A stretch of DNA of 19,580 nucleotides from CAZRKC01 sp964600665 (GTDB lineage: Bacteria; Bacillota; SLNR01), in NCBI GenBank assembly GCA_964600665.1, contig CAZRKC010000040.1, forward strand, positions 1 to 19,580, written 5' to 3'. The translations under genes were made by a program, and so were the position numbers. This document shows positions 1 through 8,101 of this stretch, piece after piece. The stretch's first letter is position 1. Each line of letters begins with the position of its first letter. The notes under the pieces are model-generated. The model saw only the letters and a list, made by a program, of their open reading frames with translations. It was not told the DNA's origin and did no database searches.

Positions 1-34
1 AGCAGCGGTTTTGAGCTATATTATTGGTTGTCTA

Positions 35-226
35 CTATAGCGAAACTGACACCAAATATTCCTGCCGGAAGAAACTGTTCATGATGATCAACGTGATCAG
101 CACAATCAGGATCTCTACACCATTACTGTCAAAACGAGTGATGATCAGTAAAGAGACAATGACATACGTAATCAATTTAATTAATGTCAATAGTGCATTT
201 GTATGACGCGCAGTGGCAGACTGCAT
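35..226 (-). CDS. Small two-helix membrane protein, unknown function
   Basis: This is a 63-residue peptide with no family I recognise. A short polar N-terminus (MQSATARHTN) is followed by two hydrophobic stretches, roughly residues 11-31 and 37-54, separated by the polar turn RFDSNG, so it should be a small integral membrane hairpin. The ATG at 226 is chosen because a strong GGGAGGAG ribosome binding site lies 5 nt upstream; a TTG five codons earlier would place that site inside the gene. It starts 20 bp after the stop of the AlbA_2-type gene and is probably the last gene of the same transcript. No clear terminator is visible between its stop and the window edge. The good ribosome binding site argues for a real gene; the function is unknown. 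Confidence 0.55.
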   Translation of the reverse strand: MQSATARHTNALLTLIKLITYVIVSLLIITRFDSNGVEILIVLITLIIMNSFFRQEYLVSVSL

Positions 227-246
227 GAAAACTCCTCCCAATCGCG

Positions 247-1377
247 TTACCTGTTGAAGGGAAATATCACCTTGAAAAGATTGCTGGTGCCAATACTCAC
301 GAACTTAACTTCACCGATCTGGCTGAAAGCCGCTTTTATTCGGGCCATTCCTTTTCCGCTTTTCAGAAATCGCTTTCCGCGATCTAAAGTCAGTAATCGC
401 TGATAAAGCCAAGGGTTACGTCGACTGATCTGATCCGGCCGGACTGTGCGATGCAGGGTGGTCCCGGAAATGAGGGCGCCAGGGTTTGTAATCTCAAGCG
501 TTCTATCATGAATGCTGACGGTAATCCCCCGGGTATAATCCAGATAATCCCGATGCGCCAAGGCGTTAGCCACGGCTTCTTCTACCGCCTGGTATGGATA
601 GTCCTGCCGGTCCATCAACTGATGCACTCGTGACATGACTAAATCCAACAGCGGTACAATACTGCCGCTCAGAATCTCGGCGTCTCCATTTCCCTCAACC
701 TTAACGTGCGCATGGGGGAGATAAACCATGGGGTTTTTGCCAAAGAGCAACATTCCCCCTACTGTAGGGGCTTTGCGGCCGCCTTCTCCATCCCCAATGA
801 TACCCATAGCATCCATGATGATTTCGTTAGGGCGATCAGAAAAAACACCCAAAGAGTCTAGGTACAGGCTGATCTGATCTTGATCCAAGCTGTCCAATCC
901 TGCATTGCGTATCACACTGGTTTCATGACTGAAGACACCATTTTCCTGCATCATGCCGGCAATCTCGCTCCGGCGAGCGACATCGGTCGTTGATCCCCGA
1001 CGAATGTAAAAAGTCCCATTGGACAGCATTTGATGCGGATAATGCATGCTGCGGTAGATTACCAAAATTGCCAGTGTTTTCTCTTGGTATTGCACAAAAT
1101 CCAAACCGACCGTTACCGGGGGATCGCTCCGACTATAGATGATTTGTTGGATTTGTTCCTCATTAAAGTCTTCCCGTTTAACCCCAACCACTTTTTGCGT
1201 TTTATCTTCAATGCCAAAAATGATGTAACCCCGTCCTCCTCGGGAATTAGCAATGGCAATCACATCCCGCGTCAGCTCTTTACGTTCACTTTCAGTGTCC
1301 AGCTGAAGCTTGACCTTAAAATCATGTTTGGGTCCTTCATGCTTTCTCACTAACTGCCGGATTTTGCTTTGATCCAT
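247..1377 (-). CDS. AlbA_2-domain protein with C-terminal HATPase_c_4-like domain (putative transcriptional regulator)
   Basis: The 376-residue protein has the two-part build of 'divergent AAA-4 / RecG-related' regulators. Residues about 13-131 match the Schlafen-type AlbA_2 putative nucleic-acid-binding domain: a KHDFK start, the IANSRGGRGYIIFGIED core at 42-58, and FYIRRGST at 123-130. Residues about 230-376 resemble HATPase_c_4, with EEAVANALAHRDY at 266-278, ITNPG at 296-300, RRNP at 319-322 and GKGMARI at 341-347. Family members are usually annotated as DNA-binding regulators, and some Schlafen-domain proteins act in defence. There is no separate winged-helix tail beyond the HATPase-like part. 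The ATG start has GGAGAAGG just upstream, 18 bp after the zupT stop, so it lies in the same operon. The family call is firm; the target and role are unknown. Confidence 0.85.
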   Translation of the reverse strand: MDQSKIRQLVRKHEGPKHDFKVKLQLDTESERKELTRDVIAIANSRGGRGYIIFGIEDKTQKVVGVKREDFNEEQIQQIIYSRSDPPVTVGLDFVQYQEKTLAILVIYRSMHYPHQMLSNGTFYIRRGSTTDVARRSEIAGMMQENGVFSHETSVIRNAGLDSLDQDQISLYLDSLGVFSDRPNEIIMDAMGIIGDGEGGRKAPTVGGMLLFGKNPMVYLPHAHVKVEGNGDAEILSGSIVPLLDLVMSRVHQLMDRQDYPYQAVEEAVANALAHRDYLDYTRGITVSIHDRTLEITNPGALISGTTLHRTVRPDQISRRNPWLYQRLLTLDRGKRFLKSGKGMARIKAAFSQIGEVKFVSIGTSNLFKVIFPFNR

Positions 1378-1395
1378 ACCACACCTTCTCCCCGG

Positions 1396-2211
1396 TCAAC
1401 GAATAAACATCAGTAGACTGACCGACATGACCATCATCCCCGCTAAAAGCCCATACAGGCTCAGGTGCGGCTCACCATATTCCCTTGCAGCAGGCAATAA
1501 TTCATCCAAAGAAATAAAGACCATGATGCCGGCGACACTGGCAAAAAGCAGTCCGAATAAGGAATTGCTCAGATATCGAAATAGAAGGATGTAGCCAATA
1601 AGTGCACCCAAAGGCTCTGACAAACCCGAAAGAAATGAAATCCATAAGGCCCGAACCCGACTACCCGTGGCATAAAAAATGGGAACCGCCACGGCAATTC
1701 CTTCAGGGATGTTGTGGATGGCAATGGCGATAGCGACAGGAATCCCCAAGCTGGGGTCCTGCATGGCCGCCAAAAATGTCACCAGCCCTTCCGGGAAATT
1801 GTGTATTGCCACTGCAAGGGCTGTAAAGAGACCCATGCGCATCAACTTATCATCTGCAACTTGTTGGGGATCTATGTCCATATCTTCGATCATCCGCACC
1901 TCATGGGGGTTTTCACCAGACGGCACGATATGATCGATCACGGCAATCATAATGAACCCCAGGAAAAACGCCCCGGATGCAGCCCAACTGCCTTTAACCC
2001 GTCCCATTTCCTGCACCAGCATGGTCTGGGATTTGGCAAAAATCTCGATCATAGAAACATAAAGCATTACACCGGCGGAAAAACCCAATGCAACCGACAG
2101 GAAACGAGTATTCGTCCGCTTTGAAAAAAAAGCCAGCAGACCACCGATGCCGGTCGCCAGACCTGCACCCAAGGTCAAGGCGAAAGCAAACAAGACACGC
2201 TCAGGTATCAT
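1396..2211 (-). CDS. zupT: ZIP-family divalent metal (zinc) transporter, ZupT type
   Basis: This is a 271-residue membrane protein with about eight hydrophobic segments, typical of bacterial ZupT, which imports zinc and often iron or manganese across the cytoplasmic membrane. The two diagnostic metal-binding helices are intact: HNFPEG at 137-142 and HNIPEG at 166-171. The loop before them (DMDIDPQQVADDK, about 111-122) is acidic instead of His-rich. Length and helix order are normal. The ATG is preceded by AGGAGG, which overlaps the stop of the GyrI-like gene 3 bp upstream, so translation is likely coupled. No Zur-like operator was found directly in front because the gene is internal to an operon. 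Metal preference cannot be told from sequence; the family is clear. Confidence 0.93.
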   Translation of the reverse strand: MIPERVLFAFALTLGAGLATGIGGLLAFFSKRTNTRFLSVALGFSAGVMLYVSMIEIFAKSQTMLVQEMGRVKGSWAASGAFFLGFIMIAVIDHIVPSGENPHEVRMIEDMDIDPQQVADDKLMRMGLFTALAVAIHNFPEGLVTFLAAMQDPSLGIPVAIAIAIHNIPEGIAVAVPIFYATGSRVRALWISFLSGLSEPLGALIGYILLFRYLSNSLFGLLFASVAGIMVFISLDELLPAAREYGEPHLSLYGLLAGMMVMSVSLLMFIR

Positions 2212-2214
2212 CGA

Positions 2215-2862
2215 CTAGACCTCCTGTACCTTCCCTTTTTTCACTGGATGCCGAAGTATCGTTCGTTGCTTATCCTCACTGACCTTACGAGGATCTGACA
2301 AGTAGATCTCATGATGCCGTCCACCGAAGCCAACTAAATCCGTCCATCCTTGTTCCTGACACACTTTCTGGATTGCTGCCATGGTTACTGTTTCAGTTGC
2401 AAAGGGTCCCATATGCAATGCTTGTACACAGAATCCTTCTTCCCACGATTCGAGTCGAACCCCTTGTAGGGGTAGCTGGGGTTTCTTCTTGGAAACCTGC
2501 ATCCGGATCGCTTCAAATGCTGTCTGATTCAAAAATTCTGGTTGCCGGATCATCAGTGTCCATAGCCAATTGTCCCGGGCCTTTAAATCAAAATGATCAT
2601 CTTCGACCCACCAAAGCCCTTCCAGTGGTGGCACGACATATTCAAAAAATCCAGATGGCGCTTCGGGTTTTCCTTTACTCATGCGTACACCATAGGATAA
2701 TGCATACAGCATCTCCACGCCCTGAGCAAATTCTGGGTTACCGTTAGGGTCTCCTTGACCATCGATCATCAAAAATGTTAGTTCCGGCACATAGATCCCC
2801 GTGGGGATAACTCCAGGTTGATACCATGCTTTGTCCTTCTTTTTATAATCTAGAGGAGCCAC
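2215..2862 (-). CDS. GyrI-like small-molecule-binding domain protein
   Basis: The 215-residue protein belongs to the stand-alone GyrI-like (SOUL/SCP-fold) family found in many Firmicutes. Recognisable parts are the N-terminal TFLMIDGQGDPNGNPEF segment, YALSYGVRM, the PPLEGLWW motif near residues 78-85, and the C-terminal GGRHHEIYLSDPRKV. Members bind small hydrophobic or cationic ligands, and some GyrI-like proteins have been reported as hydrolases; no DNA-binding domain is attached here. The start is a GTG with a GGTGG site 7 nt upstream. It is followed 3 bp later by zupT and preceded by the TspO-like gene with a 38-bp gap. The family call is strong; the ligand is unknown. Confidence 0.85.
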   Translation of the reverse strand: MAPLDYKKKDKAWYQPGVIPTGIYVPELTFLMIDGQGDPNGNPEFAQGVEMLYALSYGVRMSKGKPEAPSGFFEYVVPPLEGLWWVEDDHFDLKARDNWLWTLMIRQPEFLNQTAFEAIRMQVSKKKPQLPLQGVRLESWEEGFCVQALHMGPFATETVTMAAIQKVCQEQGWTDLVGFGGRHHEIYLSDPRKVSEDKQRTILRHPVKKGKVQEV

Positions 2863-2900
2863 GATTGACCCACCATCCTCAGACCAAAGTGAAATTTAAA

Positions 2901-3722
2901 TTAAAGATAACGGTAATGACCCGCCCGGGACGGAGGGGGCAAAATTCCGGTAATCATCAAAACCATCACGATGCCGATGAGGGCGGCAGACACCATTGCT
3001 GCCGTCACAACTTGAGCGTATTGACCGGTAAACTCCCCGGTGTGGCGCATATAGATTCCTGCTAAGGTCCAGATTGCAACTAAACTGAATGCCATATCCC
3101 GCTTGGTAAACAAGACGGCTAATGTGATCACCAGCGCTGCTCCGATCATGATCACAGTCCATGATTCAGGAGTCATGCCCAATCCGTTCCAGTCCAACTC
3201 CACCAGCAACGCCGTGATATTGGCAATGGTGGCAACGGTAATCCAGCCAAAATAAATACTGAATGGGACCCACGCAAAACGTCGCTCTGTATCCGGGGGA
3301 CTGTCGGCTGCACGCAAACGAAGATAAATCACGAGCAAGCAAAGGAATAGTATTCCCATGACCAGAACAGACAACTCCACATATAGATAATGCCAAAGAA
3401 CGATCCACCCGGCATTTGCAAGACAGGATAGAAAGAACCACCACCCGATTCGGGAAACCGTATGACTATGATCTTGAGTCCAACCTGAGAAAGCTCCCCA
3501 TTGGTAGATGATGAATCCCAGTAACCCCAAGTAGATGACGAGCCAGATGGAAAATGTTAAAGGCACCGGCACGAAAAGATTGGGATAGAAATCAGAAATC
3601 TCACCTGTGTTGAAGCCATTGATCGGTAGAATATTCGCCATGGCATTGATGGCAATGACCAGTAAGAATCCAAGGGTATTGGCCAATTGGTACCTAGTGA
3701 CATTGATTCGTGTTCTTAGCAT
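2901..3722 (-). CDS. Long TspO/MBR-like (tryptophan-rich sensory) membrane protein
   Basis: The 273-residue protein has about eight transmembrane segments. TspO/MBR-like features are PLTFSIWLVIYLGLLGF, the LANAGWIVLWHY segment and PFSIYFGWITVATIAN, with tryptophans clustered at helix ends. Classical TspO is about 150-160 residues with five helices, so this is the longer bacterial variant with extra C-terminal helices. TspO proteins bind porphyrins and other hydrophobic ligands; what this form binds is unknown. I chose the ATG at 3722 because CAGGAG lies 9 nt upstream. An in-frame ATG at 3806 overlaps the sfsA stop as ATGA, but it has no ribosome binding site and would add a polar, Cys-containing extension that does not look like the family. 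It belongs to the minus-strand operon. Confidence 0.75.
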   Translation of the reverse strand: MLRTRINVTRYQLANTLGFLLVIAINAMANILPINGFNTGEISDFYPNLFVPVPLTFSIWLVIYLGLLGFIIYQWGAFSGWTQDHSHTVSRIGWWFFLSCLANAGWIVLWHYLYVELSVLVMGILFLCLLVIYLRLRAADSPPDTERRFAWVPFSIYFGWITVATIANITALLVELDWNGLGMTPESWTVIMIGAALVITLAVLFTKRDMAFSLVAIWTLAGIYMRHTGEFTGQYAQVVTAAMVSAALIGIVMVLMITGILPPPSRAGHYRYL

Positions 3723-3802
3723 GCGGCATCGCTCCTGTCTAATCATTATCTTCTGGCAATGGTCATCGCCGATGATTCCTAAAGCCATCTCCGATAAATC
3801 GC

Positions 3803-4501
3803 TCATAAAAGAATCGGAATGGGCTGGTTCACATCAATGGAATCGGGCAATACCGTGCAGTCATACGCCAGAATTGATACCCCTTTACCCACGGCTTCTC
3901 TGAGGGTATCCCCAAAAAGTGGATCCGTTAAATCATTAGGTGAAAATAGGCTGACTCCTCCCATTTGAATCACAAATGCCACAAATGCCAAAGCACCGGT
4001 CTCAGCTATCCGAATCAATGTGCGTAGATGACGGGATCCACGTAAAGTTGGCGCGTCTGGAAACCGCGCGATACAATCATCCTCCAAAGTCACGCCTTTA
4101 ATTTCCATAAATGCACATCCTTGAGGCAATTCCAATCGAAAATCAAGTCGAGAATCTTCCCAAGCCACTTCCTGGCGTAATGATACCCACCCATCTAAAG
4201 CAGCTGGCAGTATGATACAACCTGACAGAAGTGCCTCTTGCCAAACCTTGTTAGGTGCCTGGCTATCGATATTGACGATCCTGCCGTTTTTCTCAACAGA
4301 AATCAGCGAATAAGCCGTTTTCCGGTAATCTAAGGCCAAAGCGGGAGCAAGGAATACATGAGCACCCGGTCGGAGCAGTTCGCGGCAACGACCTGTGTTC
4401 TTGACATGAACCATCACTTCCTGACCGTCCAGCCAACAAAATGCCACAAAACGATTTGGTCTTCGGATAAATTCTGCGGAAACAACCCCGGGGTATTTCA
4501 T
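3803..4501 (-). CDS. sfsA: SfsA family DNA/RNA nuclease (sugar fermentation stimulation protein)
   Basis: The 232-residue protein is normal length for SfsA. It carries the family's VHVKNTGRCRELL block (about residues 31-43), DYRKTAYSL, the PD-(D/E)xK-like pair SRLDF and EIKGVTL (about 117-121 and 133-139), FPDAPTLRGSRH (about 147-158) and the FVIQM strand. SfsA was named for restoring maltose use in Escherichia coli; the fold is a nuclease-like domain plus an OB-like N-terminal domain. I place the start at the ATG at 4501, whose A is followed by the TGA stop of the isochorismatase gene (ATGA, 4-nt overlap). An upstream in-frame start at 4543 would put 14 extra residues inside that gene. Translation is probably coupled, since no good ribosome binding site precedes it. 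Confidence 0.93.
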   Translation of the reverse strand: MKYPGVVSAEFIRRPNRFVAFCWLDGQEVMVHVKNTGRCRELLRPGAHVFLAPALALDYRKTAYSLISVEKNGRIVNIDSQAPNKVWQEALLSGCIILPAALDGWVSLRQEVAWEDSRLDFRLELPQGCAFMEIKGVTLEDDCIARFPDAPTLRGSRHLRTLIRIAETGALAFVAFVIQMGGVSLFSPNDLTDPLFGDTLREAVGKGVSILAYDCTVLPDSIDVNQPIPILL

Positions 4502-5115
4502 GGCTTGGTTAAGTTTTTCACACTTTGCAGATGATGATCCCACGCTGGTTTCATCGCAAGAATCTCCTGATGACCGGCAGTGGACATGAAAATCCGCTGA
4601 TATCGCTCCAGAGCATGGGTATGCGCCAACGGTTCATCCCCACAACAGTCTGCCACCATATTGACCAGATAACCCTTTTGTGCTGCAGATGCCGTTGTCA
4701 ATAACACACAGATTGAAGTGACTAAACCGGCGGTCAGCAAAAAACCTTTCCCTTTTGCCTTCAAATACGCGTCCAGTTCCGGAAGGCAAAAAGCATCGAA
4801 AGTCTTCTTGACAAAAACCTTTTCATGGCTTTGAGCTTCTGCCCAAGGGAGCGGGTTTGCACCGTCTGTCCCTTGGATACAAGGGATCCACCCTTTAACT
4901 TTGTAGGGAGCCATCCAGTCGGACCCATCCGCAGAAAAAACTGCACGAACATGAATGACCTCGATTTGTTTGCGCCGGCAGATTTCTAGAAGGTTCCGGG
5001 TATTTTCCGGAAAATTGGGAAACCCGGTTTTCACGTCCTCATCCCAAAAATCATATTGGACATCGATCAATAACAGTGCGTAGGCATCCCAGGAGTTCTG
5101 CATCAGTTTCATCAT
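4498..5115 (-). CDS. Isochorismatase-family cysteine hydrolase
   Basis: The 205-residue protein has the complete catalytic triad of the nicotinamidase/isochorismatase superfamily: Asp18 in LLIDVQYDFW, Lys103 in VKKTFDAF, and the nucleophile Cys136 in GLVTSICVLLTTA, the canonical cis-peptide and Cys motif. Members hydrolyse nicotinamide, ureidoacrylate, isochorismate and similar compounds. The typical nicotinamidase zinc site (DxHxxxH after the Asp) is not present, so it is not a standard PncA. The start may be the ATG at 5115 or the adjacent one at 5112; AAGGAAAAGAG lies immediately upstream. It overlaps sfsA by 4 nt and follows the carboxypeptidase gene by 65 bp with no terminator visible between them. 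Substrate unknown. Confidence 0.88.
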   Translation of the reverse strand: MMKLMQNSWDAYALLLIDVQYDFWDEDVKTGFPNFPENTRNLLEICRRKQIEVIHVRAVFSADGSDWMAPYKVKGWIPCIQGTDGANPLPWAEAQSHEKVFVKKTFDAFCLPELDAYLKAKGKGFLLTAGLVTSICVLLTTASAAQKGYLVNMVADCCGDEPLAHTHALERYQRIFMSTAGHQEILAMKPAWDHHLQSVKNLTKP

Positions 5116-5180
5116 CTCTTTTCCTTGCGGTTATGATTGGCCCTCACAGTTCAACAGAACCAGTTGGATCAGTTAGTGCC

Positions 5181-7010
5181 TCACCGTTTATTCATATTGA
5201 TCAAATGATACTCTCCAGTCCAAACATAGTCCACCTTATACCCCATGGCATCGAAAACAAATCGCAAAGGGATATAAATACGTCCATCTTCAATGACGCT
5301 CTTGGTATCCATGTACACCCGCTTCCCATTGACCCGATACCAAGTCGTTCCCAGCGGGACCTCGACAAAGATATCTCCATAAATAATCTCTGCCTGCTGC
5401 TTGCCCTCTTTCCAGTCAACAGTTGCACCGATGCTTGTAGCAATGATTCGCAGCGGGATCATAGTCCGATCATCCTGATTGATGTACGGGGAGCCAAGGT
5501 CCACCGGAAATTGAACGCGCGTGCCATCCACATTGATTGGAATAAACTCCTCAACAGGCAAGCCTGGCTTGGTAAATACCCGACCTCGATACTTTTTTGC
5601 CACGGCTTGCGCATAGGAGTAACTTTTGTAATCCTGAAAGTATTTATTCTCAACGAAAACCTTGTAATCATAAAAACCCGTACTGATTGTCCGCTCCATC
5701 ACACGAAATGGGAGTAATCTGACCCGTTGATACTCTGATTCATAAATGGACAAAGGCGCAGGCGATCTGACATTGGTGGTCTCGACCGTCAGCGATGGTT
5801 TCTGTGTCAGGTTAACGACAAAATGAGACAGATACCCTGACCCCATAGCCGTTGGATCATAACGGGTGTCCACCCAGTAGCCGGTTACATTTCCTGCGAC
5901 CGTCGCTAATGGTTTCAGAATCAGGTTATTGAATGTCAGTGAGAAATATTCTTTAATATAGAATATGACGCGTCCGCTACTGTGATAACTCAGCACCGCC
6001 CGAAAACTGTATCTTTCAATATATTTCTGGATTATCTGGGTTTCCACGGCTGAAGCGGGATAAGGCCCCATATATCCTTCCAGAGCAGGTTTTTGTGGAG
6101 TGTCACCCGCTTTGGTATAAAACTGATTGACCCAAGCTTTTGTTGTTACATTAAAATACTCGTCCCGGTAGTTTCGATTCCGATCCACGCCGTCGATTCC
6201 GGCTTTCAAAGTTGTGGGGTCTTTCGAGCCGAGAATGCTAAGGAACTGACTCTTTAATTTGGCATCGCGAATCGAGTCGACACCATGTTTGACCACATCA
6301 TACCCGTCCGGATTAGAAAGGATCAAGAAATGAAATGTGCCTTTGGCGATGATGCCCGCGACGTTGATTTCTGGAAGAAAGCTGTTATCTTCCACATCCA
6401 TACAGTAATCTTCCAAAGTCCGAATGGTTAAATATGGATTCAGTGTTTCCCGTGCATGCGTTCCTGATTCCACCAAAAGCTGATAGCGGCGAATAAAGAG
6501 TGATTCTTTGCTGGCAGTCTTGATATCTTTGGCAAGCACCACCACAAATAAGGGCCGCCCATCCAGAGACTGTCCCAAAACTTCGATGCGAAGCAATGTG
6601 GGATAACGCTCAACTAGCATTTGTGCTTTTTCGTAATACATATCTGCCGTGTAGAGATATGCTTCTTCAGATACGATGATCCGGCCGGAGGGTTCTTCTG
6701 AATCATCTTCAGACGGAACCACCTCCGCTGTCTGTAACTGTGTCTCATCGCTGTCGGAGATCGTATCCGCTGCTTCGAGCTCATCGGGAACCATAGCCGT
6801 GTTTTCCTGTTCAACATCCTCGGGTGCATCTTCCCATGCATCCGCCTGTGTTTCGGTCTCTCCAGACTCGGTCAGTTCCATCCCCCCATGGAAATCACCA
6901 CTGGCAGACTGAGACAGGTCTGTTTCAAAGGCGAGAATCGGTGTCGGAAATGTGATAGCCCAAGTTAGGGTCATCACCAATAAAAAAATCCGGAGCCGCA
7001 TGCCCTTCAC
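5181..7010 (-). CDS. Secreted M14 zinc carboxypeptidase with C-terminal copper amine oxidase N-like domain
   Basis: The 609-residue protein begins with a signal peptide (basic MKGMRLR, hydrophobic core, probable cleavage after ILA at 25-27). Residues about 30-108 are an Asp/Glu/Ser-rich linker. The M14 peptidase domain spans about 115-440 with all key residues: Zn ligands His185 and Glu188 in GTHARE, His343 in SYHSSG, substrate-binding Arg/Asn in DRNRN at 276-280, and catalytic Glu410 in LTVETT. Residues about 493-609 form a copper amine oxidase N-terminal-like (stalk) domain with the IPLR repeats at 518-521 and 580-583, a module Bacillota often add to exported enzymes. It probably trims peptides at the cell surface, possibly cell-wall peptides. 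The start is GTG at 7010, with AGGAG 7 nt upstream. Confidence 0.92.
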   Translation of the reverse strand: MKGMRLRIFLLVMTLTWAITFPTPILAFETDLSQSASGDFHGGMELTESGETETQADAWEDAPEDVEQENTAMVPDELEAADTISDSDETQLQTAEVVPSEDDSEEPSGRIIVSEEAYLYTADMYYEKAQMLVERYPTLLRIEVLGQSLDGRPLFVVVLAKDIKTASKESLFIRRYQLLVESGTHARETLNPYLTIRTLEDYCMDVEDNSFLPEINVAGIIAKGTFHFLILSNPDGYDVVKHGVDSIRDAKLKSQFLSILGSKDPTTLKAGIDGVDRNRNYRDEYFNVTTKAWVNQFYTKAGDTPQKPALEGYMGPYPASAVETQIIQKYIERYSFRAVLSYHSSGRVIFYIKEYFSLTFNNLILKPLATVAGNVTGYWVDTRYDPTAMGSGYLSHFVVNLTQKPSLTVETTNVRSPAPLSIYESEYQRVRLLPFRVMERTISTGFYDYKVFVENKYFQDYKSYSYAQAVAKKYRGRVFTKPGLPVEEFIPINVDGTRVQFPVDLGSPYINQDDRTMIPLRIIATSIGATVDWKEGKQQAEIIYGDIFVEVPLGTTWYRVNGKRVYMDTKSVIEDGRIYIPLRFVFDAMGYKVDYVWTGEYHLINMNKR

Positions 7011-7093
7011 ATCCTTTCTCCTGTCTATCCAATTGTTATCCCATTAGTTCGAGACGAAACGCCTGTATCCTGCTTTTAATATCTGATTCAGGA

Positions 7094-7135
7094 TGATTGA
7101 AAAATGAAAAACAGCTACACGGTGGCAGCTGTTTT
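7094..7135 (-). terminator. Rho-independent terminator after the lipoprotein gene
   Basis: On the minus strand AAAACAGCT and AGCTGTTTT form a 9-bp stem (7135-7127 with 7116-7108) around a 10-nt loop that may hold three more pairs, followed by a T-rich run (TTTTTCATTTTT). It lies 19 bp past the lipoprotein stop and separates that gene from the carboxypeptidase gene. Confidence 0.75.
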
Positions 7136-7153
7136 GATCATGAATCATTTGCT

Positions 7154-7747
7154 CTAACGAAATTTTACATAAATTACAACAGCCCAGTCCGCCTTAGCTG
7201 CAGCACCTTGAATGGTAGGCCCTGTGGAGATAGTCTCGTCTGATGTCACAAAGGCCCATATGGGAACAGTTTCATCATTTGTAAAGATCAACCCTGTTTC
7301 TTGAGTCAAGAGACTGCTTCCGGTCAAAGCAGGAACATCCAGCCAAGTGTGAGATGCGCTATTGGCTGCACTTACGGTCATCTGTAAAGGCAACGTGTCG
7401 TTTCCGTCCGGATTTGACAGCCGACGGAATGAAATCCCCAGAGCTGAAGAGAAATCTGTTTCTCCCGAACCCTTTGGCAAGGGAACCTGCATGGATCCTT
7501 CTGTCTCTGCAATAGATTTCCCTTGATCCCACAACTCCCATCGGATTTCAATCACTTCGTAATTTCCCCGATATTCGATGTCGACAAATGAAGACCAATC
7601 TCCCAGATGAGATTTCAGGAGATTTGCTGATTCCTGATTTAAAGCCTGTGTCGCTAAGACTCTCCATGTTCCCGGCACCAACGTCGATTGACTGCATCCA
7701 CTTACAATCAAAATTATAATCAATAAGAGCGACATTCTCCTCATCAT
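7154..7747 (-). CDS. Putative lipoprotein, unknown function
   Basis: The 197-residue protein starts with MMRR, a hydrophobic stretch and a lipobox (VSGC, Cys18), so it is expected to be lipid-anchored on the outer face of the cytoplasmic membrane. The mature part has beta-rich spacing and ends in an alternating hydrophobic segment (ADWAVVIYVKFR). I recognise no enzyme motif. The ATG at 7747 is preferred: a GGGGGGTGG site is just upstream, and the signal peptide begins there. An earlier ATG at 7786 would put 13 polar residues before the signal. It has its own terminator and a weak candidate promoter. The neighbouring exported carboxypeptidase might act at the same surface, but nothing shows that they work together. 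Confidence 0.8.
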   Translation of the reverse strand: MMRRMSLLLIIILIVSGCSQSTLVPGTWRVLATQALNQESANLLKSHLGDWSSFVDIEYRGNYEVIEIRWELWDQGKSIAETEGSMQVPLPKGSGETDFSSALGISFRRLSNPDGNDTLPLQMTVSAANSASHTWLDVPALTGSSLLTQETGLIFTNDETVPIWAFVTSDETISTGPTIQGAAAKADWAVVIYVKFR

Positions 7748-8101
7748 ATCCACCCCCCAGTGATAATTTATGTTAGAATTCCCCATAGAATATGATTATC
7801 CTTCTATATATGGTTTTTTTTGCTAATTTTCCAAAGGGGGATCCAAAGGTCCACCCCGATCCAGAGGCTTATCTGTCTCTGTTAGTCGATGCTCCCCATG
7901 GCATCCAGTAATCCTTCTTACCGTGCACCTGTTTTTATTACTCAATACCCCACCTTCCCGCACTGCGTATTCCTAATCGGTACATGGTCCGATGATACCC
8001 TTTGCAAAAGACTGTCCGATTCCTCTGGTGAGAAGGATTTCAGTATTATGTTGGGAATTATATCCGTAGGTAAATTCGGAACCAATAAAGGAGGATGACC
8101 C
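7748..8101. other. 354-bp divergent intergenic region
   Basis: This gap lies between the lipoprotein (minus) and the HerA-like ATPase (plus). It holds a weak minus-strand promoter, a 6-bp inverted repeat ATAGAA/TTCTAT (7785-7790 and 7802-7807), small hairpins such as GATGC/GCATC near 7888-7905 and ATCGG/CCGAT near 7976-7993, and the ribosome binding site GGAGG in front of 8102. I see no known riboswitch, RNA gene or convincing plus-strand promoter. The 69-codon open frame inside it has no ribosome binding site and is not called. Confidence 0.5.
7805..7834 (-). promoter_or_regulatory. Weak candidate promoter of the lipoprotein gene
   Basis: On the minus strand TTGGAA (7834-7829) and TATATA (7810-7805) are separated by 18 bp. 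The run of eight A residues in the spacer may add curvature. The inverted repeat ATAGAA/TTCTAT begins at the -10 box and could be a regulator site. This is a pattern match only. Confidence 0.35.

Noticed and set aside
1..34. Possible terminator or RNA feature at the left edge
   Set aside because: Only short imperfect complementarity; no stem plus T-run can be supported in 34 bases.
1714..2124. 136-codon plus-strand frame opposite zupT
   Set aside because: Shadow of the zupT coding sequence; both HNxPEG motifs are on the other strand.
3723..3806. Longer N-terminus for the TspO-like protein with ATGA overlap to sfsA
   Set aside because: The overlap is tempting, but no ribosome site is present and the added 28 residues do not look like the family; the ATG at 3722 has CAGGAG.
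4502..4543. 14-residue extension of SfsA
   Set aside because: It overlaps the isochorismatase gene, is not family-like, and the ATGA start at 4501 fits the SfsA length.
5116..5180. Terminator between the carboxypeptidase and isochorismatase genes
   Set aside because: The CAGTT copies here are direct repeats, not a stem, and no T-run follows.
5076..5717. 213-codon plus-strand open frame opposite the carboxypeptidase and isochorismatase genes
   Set aside because: It lies antisense to two genes with complete family motifs, and its protein has no recognisable pattern or ribosome site.
7011..7107. Promoter for the carboxypeptidase gene
   Set aside because: Only poor matches such as CTGAAT-16-GATACA; not good enough to call.
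7889..8098. 69-codon plus-strand frame before the HerA-like gene
   Set aside because: No ribosome binding site, no recognisable motif, and it ends at the ribosome site of the next gene; chance frame in an intergenic region.
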